A stretch of 10,488 nucleotides of DNA, taken from positions 51,596 to 62,083 of the forward strand of contig MU631677.1 of the NCBI GenBank assembly GCA_026770615.1, in the 5' to 3' direction. This stretch comes from Pavlovales sp. CCMP2436. Lineage: Eukaryota > Haptophyta > Pavlovophyceae > Pavlovales. Shown in pieces: positions 1 to 7,152 of this stretch (its first letter is position 1; each line of letters opens with the position of its first letter). The translations under genes were made by a program, and so were the position numbers. A model generated the notes under the pieces. That model had not been told where the DNA came from and made no database searches. It saw only the letters and a program-made list of their open reading frames with translations.

Positions 1-1338
1 GCAGGCTGCGTCGTGTTGAGAGAGCTTGGCAACCCAGAGGGTGTGGCAAGCCCCCTTGTTCGAGGCGAGATGAACTTTCCCCATGGTGTGTGCTAGTTTG
101 ATCCGGAGCTTGCGTTCCTGGGCCTCCCAATTGCCATTGATGGGGAGGAGGTGTCCCAGGTACTCAAATGTTTTGTCGTGTGGTGTCTGGGGGACCTCAA
201 TGTGTAATGCGCCTATTTCCCTTGACGGCAGGCAGATGCAAGTTTTTCTGAATGGGGTTGCCTCGGTCGTCGCTGACTGTCTCTATTGGTGGATTGGGCC
301 CCCAATTTGTTTGCAGCTTGGGTAGAATTGAGGTGTGGTAGCATTTTTTGGCGTTGAATTCCATCTTGTACGCCGCGAGGAAGCGGTCTGCTATCCCTAT
401 CATGGCCTGGGCTGCACACGCGTTCTCTGAAAAGAGTGCTAGATCGTCCATGTACGCTTGGTATTTTAGTGGGGTGCACACTTTCCTGTGGGTGTGGCCT
501 GGTGGCGGGGTCGGTTGGTAGCCGCCAGGATGCTTGTCCAGCTGTCGGTGGAGCATATTCATAAATAAGCAGTAGGTGATCGGGCTCAGGGGGCAGCCTT
601 GCTTGCACCCCATTGTGGTATAGACAGGGTCCTTTGATCTTCCGTATTGTGATCGCACGGTGGCCCCGGTGCATGTTTGGAGCATGCGTACTCGTCGTAT
701 AGTCTCGGCTGGGTAGCCGTGGAGTTCCATGGCTTCCCACAGTGCATAGCGTGGGACGGCGTCAAAAGCTTTTTGAATATCGCACGTTATGATGTGTAAT
801 TCTCTTCCTGCCGCCGTGGCCTCCGCTATGGCCGCAGCCATCACTACTACGTGATCCGCCGCTCTGCCGTTCTTTCTGGCCGCGAGCTGTTGTTTCGATA
901 GGAGTTCCATCCGACCCGCAGCGCCTAGTAGTTGGCCCGCGATGAATGCTGCGGGGAGCTTATAAATGACGCTCTGGAGGGCGAGGCCCCTATAGTTTGA
1001 CAGTTTGGAGGGGTCACCTTTCTTGTAGAAGTAGACAATTTCCGACGCGCCTAGTTGGGTTGGCAGGTTCTTTTCTTTAAGCGTGGTATTCAGAACGTTT
1101 GTGAGAAGGGTGTGTACTTCGCCTTCCGTGTCGGCTTGGAGCAGTAATTTTAGAGCTAGATATTGGACCCCATCCATCCCTGGTGCACTGCGTGCCTTAC
1201 TGGCAGTAATTAGGCGGACGAGGTCATTTACAGTAGCAAGTGCTTCGGCGTTTGTTTTTTCCGTTGGCGTCCAGCGTGATGTCAGGTTATGCCATTGATT
1301 TATCGGCAATTTTGCAAAACTCGCGCAGATAGCCCACC
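1..1338 (-). pseudogene. LINE ORF2 reverse transcriptase domain (frameshifted, cut by window edge)
   Basis: The open frame from about 1338 to 197 carries the reverse transcriptase core: KGDPSKLSNYRGLAL near the start of the fingers, motif A DIQKAFD (about 761-785), motif B with QGCPLSP (about 580-611) and motif C YMDD (443-454), followed by a KCY motif. All three catalytic aspartates are therefore still present. The frame stops at 197, but another minus-strand frame takes over from about 250 to position 1 and reads FEYLG and a helical thumb-like segment, as expected after the palm. This places a one-base frameshift near a run of five A residues (T run at 243-247 on the plus strand). Its link to the endonuclease frame is also shifted, near 1300-1340. 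Enzyme identity is secure; activity is unlikely. Confidence 0.9.
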
Positions 1339-1370
1339 ATTATTGCTGTTGTTAAGTTGTCCAGGCCTCA

Positions 1371-2858
1371 CCATCCTTGTGAGTGCCCTTGCCCGTGTTC
1401 TTTATTCTTGTTGTATATCACTGCTACTGTTATTATTAGCGCTTTTTTATACCAGAATTCCATCTGTGCGTGTGGGCCTGCATCTGGAGCCCATGATGTT
1501 TTCCTGCATGGCCGGCCTGGTTTTGGTCCTTTGCGAAGTCTTGCAGGATCGGGTTGGTCTACGGCATCTTGGACCGCCCGGACTGTGAGGTCTATTAGTT
1601 GTTCTAGTGTCGCCTGTAAATTTCGCGAGCATGCTTGCCATTCGTGAGGGGTTGACGAGTCCGTAAGGACCTCTTTTTCTATGTATGCTCTTCGTAGTTC
1701 AGTGGAGAGTATTTTAAGTCATTTTTCAAGCGCGGGTTGGATCGATTCGACCGCGTCTTACCTTTCTGTGGGATTCGCTAAATCTACTTTGAAGCGATGC
1801 GGGTGGACGTGGATTCTCTGTATCGGTCGGACAATGTCTCCTAGTTCCTCGAGCGGTATAGTGGCTTCGATCCAGTAGTGGGCGCTTATTACTTTCTTTT
1901 CCTCAGATAAGGTGGGGACGCAAATCTGTTCCAAGCGGTCTGTGTGGCGCACATATTTGTCGAGGTTTGCGTTTATGAATAGGTAGTCAATTCGAGACTT
2001 CCCTTTATCATGTTCGTGTGTGGGCGGTGTTTCCGGGTCGAAAGAGCCTGGTGGTTTCTGGTTGTGGAGGTCTGGGCAGCTTTCTATGCAAGTCCTGAAG
2101 GCGCTGGCCGCTTCGCTGTTGTCGTTGTTTAGTGTGCCGTCATTGTGTATTCTCTTGTTGATTTCCCAGACACCATTGCCATCGCCGCCTACCATGCGCA
2201 CTACGCCGACTCTGTTGGAGCGGTCCCGGAGATATGTGCCCAAAATATCTAGGAAGGGTTGTTTGGCGTTTGGGTCGCATGGGACGTAGAAACTCGTGAG
2301 TTCTATTGTTTTGATTTCGCCGTCTCCTATTGGGAAGGTGAGATCTCCTGTTATTATACGGTCTGCTGCGATCTTGTCTATATTTGAGCCGTAATTAATA
2401 TTTGTGAGGGGCGTTCCCAGTAAGCTGCTGATTGCTATAGCAACCCCTCTCCCCACTGCGCCCGGGGATGGGTCGTGGTATACTGTGTATTCGGCGCCCA
2501 ATATGTTGTCGAGGCATTGGTTTGCTTTGAGGGAGGTGTCCTGGAGAAGGACAATGTCATATGGGCGTTTCTGCTTTGTGGGATTTCCAGACATGTCCGG
2601 AGATTGCCGTTTAGCGAGTACTTCTACTATCTTTCTTCGGATCTCACCTACCATTGAGCCTACATTGCCACTGGCTAGCGTTAATGTCGCCGAGTTGGTT
2701 ATAGACTCTACTTTTGCTTTGGGGGGGTGTGGTTTCGTGCTGGCGATGGGCGGATGTGGTTGTGTGTTGGCGGCGGTACGGTTTGATCGCCCCTTCTGTC
2801 CTGGCGGGCCAGGATTGCGTAAAAGGGGTTTCGGGCGGGCGGTACGTTTCAAGTTCAA
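1371..2858 (-). pseudogene. LINE ORF2 N-terminal part: APE-like endonuclease and linker (broken)
   Basis: The frame from 2858 to 1758 gives about 366 residues. Counting from 2858, an APE/exonuclease-III-like fold is indicated by ASGNVG (about 62-67), DIVLLQD (101-107), GRGVAIAI (136-143), FYVPCD (190-195), GGDGN (224-228), SRIDYLFI (288-295) and SAHYW (325-329). In this family the first glutamate is usually LQE and the last motif SDH; here they read LQD and SAH, so two expected catalytic positions differ, either by decay or as a variant. The first 55 residues are basic and proline-rich. After the TAA at 1758-1760 and the TGA at 1719-1721 the same frame continues with protein-like sequence to about 1371, which shows both stops interrupt one former ORF. 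There is no ATG near 2858: the frame opens after a TAA just upstream, so the true start is unclear. Confidence 0.8.
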
Positions 2859-2879
2859 GTCAGGCTGATCTTAGCGCTC

Positions 2880-3670
2880 CGACGCAGGCTCCTACGCGCT
2901 ACGCCGAAGTGGGGAGCTGGTAGAAGTGGTAGATGATATATATAAGTCTTTTCCCTGCCCAGGAGGCGCAGAAATGGTGCGTTAGGGAGCTGCAGGGCCT
3001 GCGGGATCGAGCTCGTTGGGATACGTGTTTTTCTTTCATTACTACAACCTAGTAAAGTTGGATATATATATAAAAACGTGAAAAAAATCGAACCGGCTCG
3101 ACGGTCAACATCACTTGACGCCTGCTCTGCCGCCTGCTGCTCAGCGGCAGTATACCGCCTGCTCTTTAGCGCTGGCAAGGTCGTCGGTGAGCTTGGCGTC
3201 GGCGGACTATTCGGTGGGCAAGGTTTAACGGTCGTGCGTGCAAGCGCTATGGTGCGTATTTATAGCGAGCGCAGCCACGCAGTCTAGCCTACTGCACGGT
3301 GTGCAGGTGCACGTGCGCTTGCGAGCGCCTATGTACTGCAGTACGACATGTCTGCTAGCTGGAAAAGTAGGTGGGTGTCCAACCCTGTCGAGTTCGCCGC
3401 AGGCAAAAAAAATGTATCCAGATTTCGTCCATCCGTGAATGGTGGAGGTTGGGACCCCCCCATTTCCCCAACCAACTTCCCGGCAGCGGCGCAAATTTGA
3501 GGCTGGGTCACCCCCGTACCCCATTTTTTTCTTGCCTGCGGCGCAATTTAATGTCGGGGTACCCTCCTACTCCTCCGATCGGTGAAAATTATGTGTTGCC
3601 CGCCCCCTACAGAAGGACAAGGGGGGGGGGGTTACAAAATGACGCGGGTAACAGCGACCGGGAACGGCGA
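2880..3670. other. Intergenic region between the LINE and SURF6, no convincing gene
   Basis: I see no supported coding region here. A minus-strand frame of 107 codons (3178-2855) ends at the LINE boundary but has no recognisable domain. TATA-like tracts lie at about 2937-2946 and 3061-3074. The stretch 3118-3170 repeats a CCGCCTGCT motif three times. A diverged ~50-bp repeat cluster occupies 3371-3570 and is listed separately. A run of ten G residues lies near 3623. The region immediately left of 3671 should hold the SURF6 3' UTR, but I cannot place a polyadenylation signal. Confidence 0.5.
3371..3570. repeat. Three diverged ~50-bp repeat copies, one inverted
   Basis: Two direct copies sit at about 3459-3515 and 3520-3570. 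Each starts with CCCATTT and a pyrimidine run, then GCGGCGCAA, A/T-rich bases and a GGGT(C/A)CCC end. A third copy at about 3371-3414 is on the opposite strand. Its arm 3395-3414 (CGCCGCAGGC, then an A run and ATG) is the inverse of 3522-3543, so the outer copies could pair as a hairpin or look like terminal inverted repeats of a small ~149-bp element. No clear target-site duplication flanks it. Confidence 0.6.
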
Positions 3671-5874
3671 CTAGTCTACCTTCTGCCGTTTGGGCTTCCC
3701 CCCCGAGCCTCCCTTTGGCGTGTCGCCCCCGCCCTTCCTCGCGCCCCCCGCGGGTGAGCCACCCGCCTTGGCCCCCGCCTTCTTGCCCTTGGGCTTGGCC
3801 GCCTCTGCTGCGTCCTTCACCTTGGCGATCTTTTTGGCGAAGACCACGCGCTCCTTGCGCGTATGCTTAGCCGGCTCCTCCGCGCCCGCGACCACCCCCC
3901 CGCTGGCCGAGGGGGCGGCGATCGGCTCGAGCCCCTTGTGCTTGCGCGTGCGGTTGGTCAGGTTGGTCTTGCGCGACTGCTGCCGCTCGAGCTTGGACTT
4001 GTCCACCTCGCTCATGCGGTCCGCCCACTGCGCGGTCGACTTGCGCTTAGCTGCGTCCTTGCGCTTGACCGTCTTTTTGAGGAGCTTGACCGAGTCGAGC
4101 ACTTTGACGCCCGAGGCCTTCTGCAGCGCCTTGTCCCACTTCTCACCCGCCTCCGCCTCCTCGCCCTGCTTGCCCGGTTTGGGCTTGGGCGCGCTCTCCC
4201 TGGCCGCCTGTGCGATCCACAATTAAATATAAAATATAAATATAAGTATGCGATGAGGGTGTAAGACTTGGGAGCGCTTTCTCTAGCGCCCAAATTAAAC
4301 GTTGAATTAAAAGGAACTAGATTATGTGAGCGATATGGGGCGAGGCTAGCGCACTCTGTCGCCTGTGCGAACTGACGACGATGAGGGGTCTCGAGCGGAA
4401 TAAACTATGTACATCTGTATATTATATAAACGTATACATAAATAATAAGAATAAGATTAAGAAGAAGAAGAAGTAATGACATGTATATTAACCTACAGTA
4501 TTTACGTGTTGAATGCAACGGGGGGAGGAAGGGTGAACAGTTGTGGGCCATTTTTAAAATAAGTAATGAAATGTAGAATAAATTTTTGTATTTACGTGTT
4601 GAATGCAATGAGGGGAGGAAGCAGTTCTAGTAGATCTAGATCGTCCAGATCTAGATCTGGATCTAGTAGATCTAGATTGTGGGTCACTGTCATTGTGGGC
4701 AGAGGCGAGGATTTGTTATGATAACGTTCCGAGAATGTTCCGGGAATGTCCCGGGAATGTTCCGAGAAGCCAAAGCCACCACTGCGTCGCAAGAGACCGT
4801 AGCACGTAGCAGTGGGGCTGGCACGGAGGGCTAGGGCAGGGTTGAAATAAACGGGGCTTGGACAGGGCGAGGACAGGGCGGAACTAGCATAGGCCTAGCA
4901 TGGGGCTGAGAGAGGCACAGGAAAAGGCAGGCCCGCACCTGCGCCTGCAGCAGCAGCTGCTTGGAGGAGAGCCCCTTCCCCTGCGGCTGGAAGACGCGCG
5001 TGTCCGCCTGCTTCCGGTCGGCTGCTGTGCGGATTTGCGCGTAGGACACGTCGTCAACCGACTTCATGTCCGGCTTGGGTGTGCGCAGGCTCGCACTCTT
5101 CGGCTGCGAGGAGATGACGGGCGGGACCCCGCCCGCAGCGATGAAGGCCTCCGCCGCCGCGCGCCCCGTAGCCTTGCGTGCGAAGCTCTCCTCGCGCTCC
5201 TTGGCCTTCGCCTGCTTGGCCTTGCGCCTCGCCGCCTTCTCCGCAGCCGCCGCCTTGCTCTCGGCCGCACTCTCGCGCTCAGCCTTCCTGGCGTCGCGCT
5301 TGGCACTGGCCTTGGCCTCCGTGCCGGGTGCGTCCGCGCCGCGCTCCTTGCGCAGCTCCGCCATCTTGCGCGCCATCCGCTCCTTAAGCGGGACGTCGGC
5401 ACCCTCCTCCTCCTCGCCGCCCCGCTCCTCCTCCTCCTCCTCCTCCTCCGAGCCCTCCGCCTCCGAGCCCTCCTCCTCCGAGCCCTTCACCTTCTCGCCC
5501 TCCTCCTCCTCGCCCTCCTCCTCCTCGCCCTCCTCGCCGTCGTCGTCCATCCCGCCCGCGTCGGCTCGGCCCCGCTCGAGCATCTCTTCCCGCTCGCGCT
5601 TCTGCCGCGCCTTGTTCTCGCGCTGCAGGTCGAGCACGCTCTTCGCGTTCTGCGCCGGGTCGAGCCGCGCGCGCTTGGCGTCCGCCCGCCTGGCCTTGAG
5701 CTCGGAGAGCGTCGGGAGCTCCTTTTTCGAGTGCTTGAGGAAGCGCGACTGCACGCGCTCCTCGTCGGGTGGGAAGTAGAGGTGCGGCGGGATCAGCGAG
5801 ACAAGCTCGTCGATGTAGGCGCAGTCTGACGCGATGCGCTCAATTGCCGCCGAGCCGGCCACGCGGACTGCCAT
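3671..5874 (-). CDS. SURF6: SURF6/Rrp14-family nucleolar ribosome-biogenesis protein, two exons
   Basis: The model is exon 1 at 5874-4939 (312 codons), intron 4938-4208, exon 2 at 4207-3671 ending in TAG, giving 490 residues. The family acts in the nucleolus in pre-60S (and early 90S) ribosome assembly. Residues 18-75 match the Rrp14 N-terminal domain (YIDELVSLIPP, YFPPDEE, then a basic stretch ending RARLDP). Residues 108-160 form a long acidic Glu/Ser/Gly tract. The SURF6 domain starts at LKERMARKMAELRKER (163-178), runs through an Ala/Lys/Arg coiled-coil-like region and a VSYAQI segment, and resumes in exon 2 with KWDKALQKASGVKV and a lysine-rich block with a conserved W. The C-terminus is a Gly/Lys-rich basic tail. 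The donor CAG|GTGCGG and acceptor GCACAG| are both phase 0 and fuse the two halves of the domain in frame. The start Met is followed by G and precedes the conserved domain closely. Length exceeds yeast Rrp14, mostly from low-complexity insertions. Confidence 0.88.
4471..4621. repeat. Tandem duplication, 90-bp period, in the SURF6 intron
   Basis: AAGTAATGA begins at 4471 and again at 4561. TATTTACGTGTTGAATGCAA followed by a G-rich GAGGAAG end appears at about 4500 and about 4590. The first unit is complete at 90 bp; the second is matched for about 61 bp with several substitutions, so the duplication is not recent. Confidence 0.8.
4627..4677. repeat. Palindromic AGATCT/CTAG cluster in the SURF6 intron
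   Basis: About 50 bp built from AGATCT and CTAGAT units. CTAGTAGATCTAGAT occurs as a direct repeat at 4627-4641 and 4662-4676, and AGATCTAGATCT at 4647-4658 is a perfect palindrome. Several overlapping hairpins are possible. Confidence 0.8.
4727..4770. repeat. 11-bp tandem repeat, four copies
   Basis: Units at 4727-4737, 4738-4748, 4749-4759 and 4760-4770 follow the consensus TTCCGRGAATG. Within each unit TTC and GAA face each other across three bases, so each is a small inverted repeat, and the array alternates TTC and GAA blocks. It resembles heat-shock or GAS-like sites only superficially, because the spacing does not fit a heat-shock element. Confidence 0.8.
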
Positions 5875-6051
5875 CCAGGGTAGAGGACTGCTCGAGCCAG
5901 GTCTCGGAGCAAGGCCCGACGTCCAAATGCCGCGTCGCTCTGCCGCTGAAGAAGATTTTTTAAAACGGGACGCCGCCGGCGCAGGCGCGGGCTGGCGCGA
6001 GGGGTTGGTTGCTGGCGCTTTCTTGCTGCTGCCAGATACACCGGGGCGCCG
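5875..6051. promoter_or_regulatory. Putative bidirectional promoter between SURF6 and MED22
   Basis: Only 177 bp separate the two divergent start codons, so both core promoters and 5' UTRs must lie here unless a 5' UTR intron extends further. The region is GC-rich apart from one near-palindromic tract, TTTTTTAAAA at 5956-5965, about 80-95 bp from each start, the best TATA-like candidate for either direction. A pyrimidine-rich TTTCTTGCTGCTGCCAG ending near 6039 could be a splice acceptor, which would imply a 5' exon for MED22. Promoter function is inferred from layout only. Confidence 0.55.
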
Positions 6052-6411
6052 ATGCTGCGCACGCCGCACGACGTCGCGGTCGACGCGGACAAGTACACGC
6101 GCGAGCTGGTCGGCAACTTCCACGAGGTGGTGCGCCTCTCCCAGCTGGAAGAGGGCGCCTTCGAGCCAGACGTGCTCCAGCTCCGACAGCTGAGCGAGGC
6201 AATGGCGCACAGCGCGGGCGCTCTCGAGGCGGTCGTCTCGCAGCTCAAGTACGCGGCCGTGATCCGCGACGGGCGCAAGTGCGAGGCGCTCGTGCTCGGC
6301 ACCGCAGATGGGTACGACGCGCTCGCGAGCGCGCAGGCGGCCGAGCTGGCCGCCATCGTGCGCGAGGTCGACGAGAGCATCGAGGCGCTCGAGGCGGAGC
6401 TGGAGGACTGA
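6052..6411 (+). CDS. MED22: Mediator complex subunit 22 (MED22/Surf5-like), single exon
   Basis: The 119-residue product is close to the length of yeast Srb6/Med22 (about 120). MED22 is a head-module subunit of Mediator, which bridges activators and RNA polymerase II in the nucleus. The match is to pattern: a leading helix with a negatively charged start and LVGNFHEVVRLSQLEE (19-34), a middle helix with small residues and VVSQLKYAAVIRD (61-73), and an acidic C-terminal coiled coil ending EALEAELED. These correspond to the family's NF-E-II-KI-E segment, its VSDLK-LL-ND segment and the terminal acidic helix. The protein lacks the long metazoan C-terminal extension. The ATG at 6052 is the first in frame; the upstream frame stays open to about 5950 but has no ATG. 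The gene is head to head with SURF6. A generic coiled-coil protein is the main alternative. Confidence 0.7.
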   Translation: MLRTPHDVAVDADKYTRELVGNFHEVVRLSQLEEGAFEPDVLQLRQLSEAMAHSAGALEAVVSQLKYAAVIRDGRKCEALVLGTADGYDALASAQAAELAAIVREVDESIEALEAELED

Positions 6412-7152
6412 AGGTGGACTGAGGGTGGGCGAGCAAGCTCGAGGCCGGGCTGCGCCCGCGTGAGAGCTGCGAGTCAGCTCAAGGCGGGCTGCGGTGGCAG
6501 GGTGCGCGGTGGCCAACCATCGATTGCCGGCACAGCAAACGCCAGTGAGCACTCGATGCCGGGCTGAGGGAGGGAGGGCAGCCGAGCACGAGCGCAGATG
6601 GCCATCTTGTTAGCTCTGCGGGACGCTCTTGTTCGAATGCCATCCGCGCACGCAAGGGGATGCACAAATACAGGTGGTATCCCCTTGGCAGTTGGCGCTC
6701 GTCTGTGCCCCCATATCACTCACTAACAGGCGGCGCATCGACGGAGGCCTTGTTCCTGTCGGATCCGTCTGCCGGTTTGTGCGCGTGCGCGCGAGCCGCC
6801 GCGTCGCGCTCGCACTCAGCAATTCCCGCCGCTTCTTACCTCACCCGCCTCGAATCGCTTCACCACCTCGTGGTAAATGAGGTCGGCCGGGCGGCGCGAG
6901 CTGGGATACGAGTCGGCGCGACGATACTGGCCGCAGCTGCCGCGCGCGGGCGCGAGCTGAGAGGGTCCCGGCTTCCGCGCTGCTCCGGTGTTCGACGCCG
7001 TCAGCCAATTCGGAGTCCGGTGTTCAATTAATAGAGCAGTTGAGCATGAGTTCTGTCACGGCATCTCCAAAGTTTTAAACAAACAGAAAGCGGCGGTCTG
7101 GTTGACGTTGAACTCGTATTTCGTGCCGGTCGCTCTGACGCCCGCGGCGTTG
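6412..7152. other. Intergenic region between MED22 and the RCC1-like gene
   Basis: No gene is firmly supported. The left part (6412-6570) is GC-rich with imperfect GGGCTG/GGTGG repeats just after the MED22 stop. A 9-bp repeat CCGGTGTTC occurs twice near 6983 and 7017. A CCAAT pentamer lies near 7004, and AATTAATA and TTTTAAAC tracts near 7025-7032 and 7074-7081, about 70-130 bp before the ATG at 7153, are candidate promoter elements of the RCC1-like gene. A minus-strand coding-like stretch at about 6837-7060 is discussed among the findings. Confidence 0.5.

Larger units (their letters stand above)
1..2879 (-). mobile_element. Non-LTR (LINE-type) retrotransposon, decayed, 3' end outside the window
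   Basis: Read on the minus strand, the element has the order APE-like endonuclease, linker, reverse transcriptase, which is the usual order of ORF2 in APE-type LINEs. The right boundary at about 2879 is inferred: a 34-bp stretch ending there (2846-2879) recurs at 8344-8377, and similarity stops at the same base in both places. The 3' end, tail and target-site duplication lie left of position 1 and cannot be seen. The reading frame is broken by stops at 1758-1760, 1719-1721 and 1368-1370 and by frameshifts near 1300-1340 and 200-250, so this copy should not make a full protein. No RNase H or CCHC motif is visible in the part present. I cannot assign a LINE clade. Confidence 0.85.
4208..4938 (-). 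other. SURF6 intron (731 bp), AT-rich and repeat-laden
   Basis: Phase-0 intron with donor GTGCGG at 4938 and acceptor AG at 4209-4208; a TTTAATT branch-point-like motif lies about 12-18 bases before the acceptor. Its composition is strongly AT-rich in the centre, in sharp contrast with both flanking exons. It contains a 90-bp-period duplication, a cluster of AGATCT palindromes and an 11-bp tandem repeat, each listed separately. No gene was found inside it. Confidence 0.85.

Noticed and set aside
2855..3178. Minus-strand 107-codon frame as LINE ORF1
   Set aside because: It abuts the endonuclease frame, but has no zinc knuckle, RRM or coiled coil and its sequence is low in coding character.
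3690..4226. Plus-strand open frame opposite SURF6 exon 2
   Set aside because: Antisense shadow; the SURF6 C-terminal domain is on the minus strand.
4727..4770. Heat-shock element
   Set aside because: GAA/TTC blocks alternate, but with two- and three-base gaps giving an 11-bp period, not the contiguous 5-bp units of a heat-shock element.
4900..5829. Long plus-strand open frame opposite SURF6 exon 1
   Set aside because: It is the antisense shadow of a GC-rich, Glu/Lys/Arg/Ala-rich exon: the product is almost all Leu, Arg and Ala and has no domain, while the minus strand shows SURF6 motifs.
5875..6552. Minus-strand frame running from SURF6 exon 1 through the promoter and opposite MED22
   Set aside because: It is open only because of high GC content; upstream of 5874 it has no domain, and the plus strand carries the MED22-like pattern.
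6595..6660. tRNA-like B box (GTTCGAATGCC)
   Set aside because: No matching acceptor stem, A box or anticodon arm could be drawn around it.
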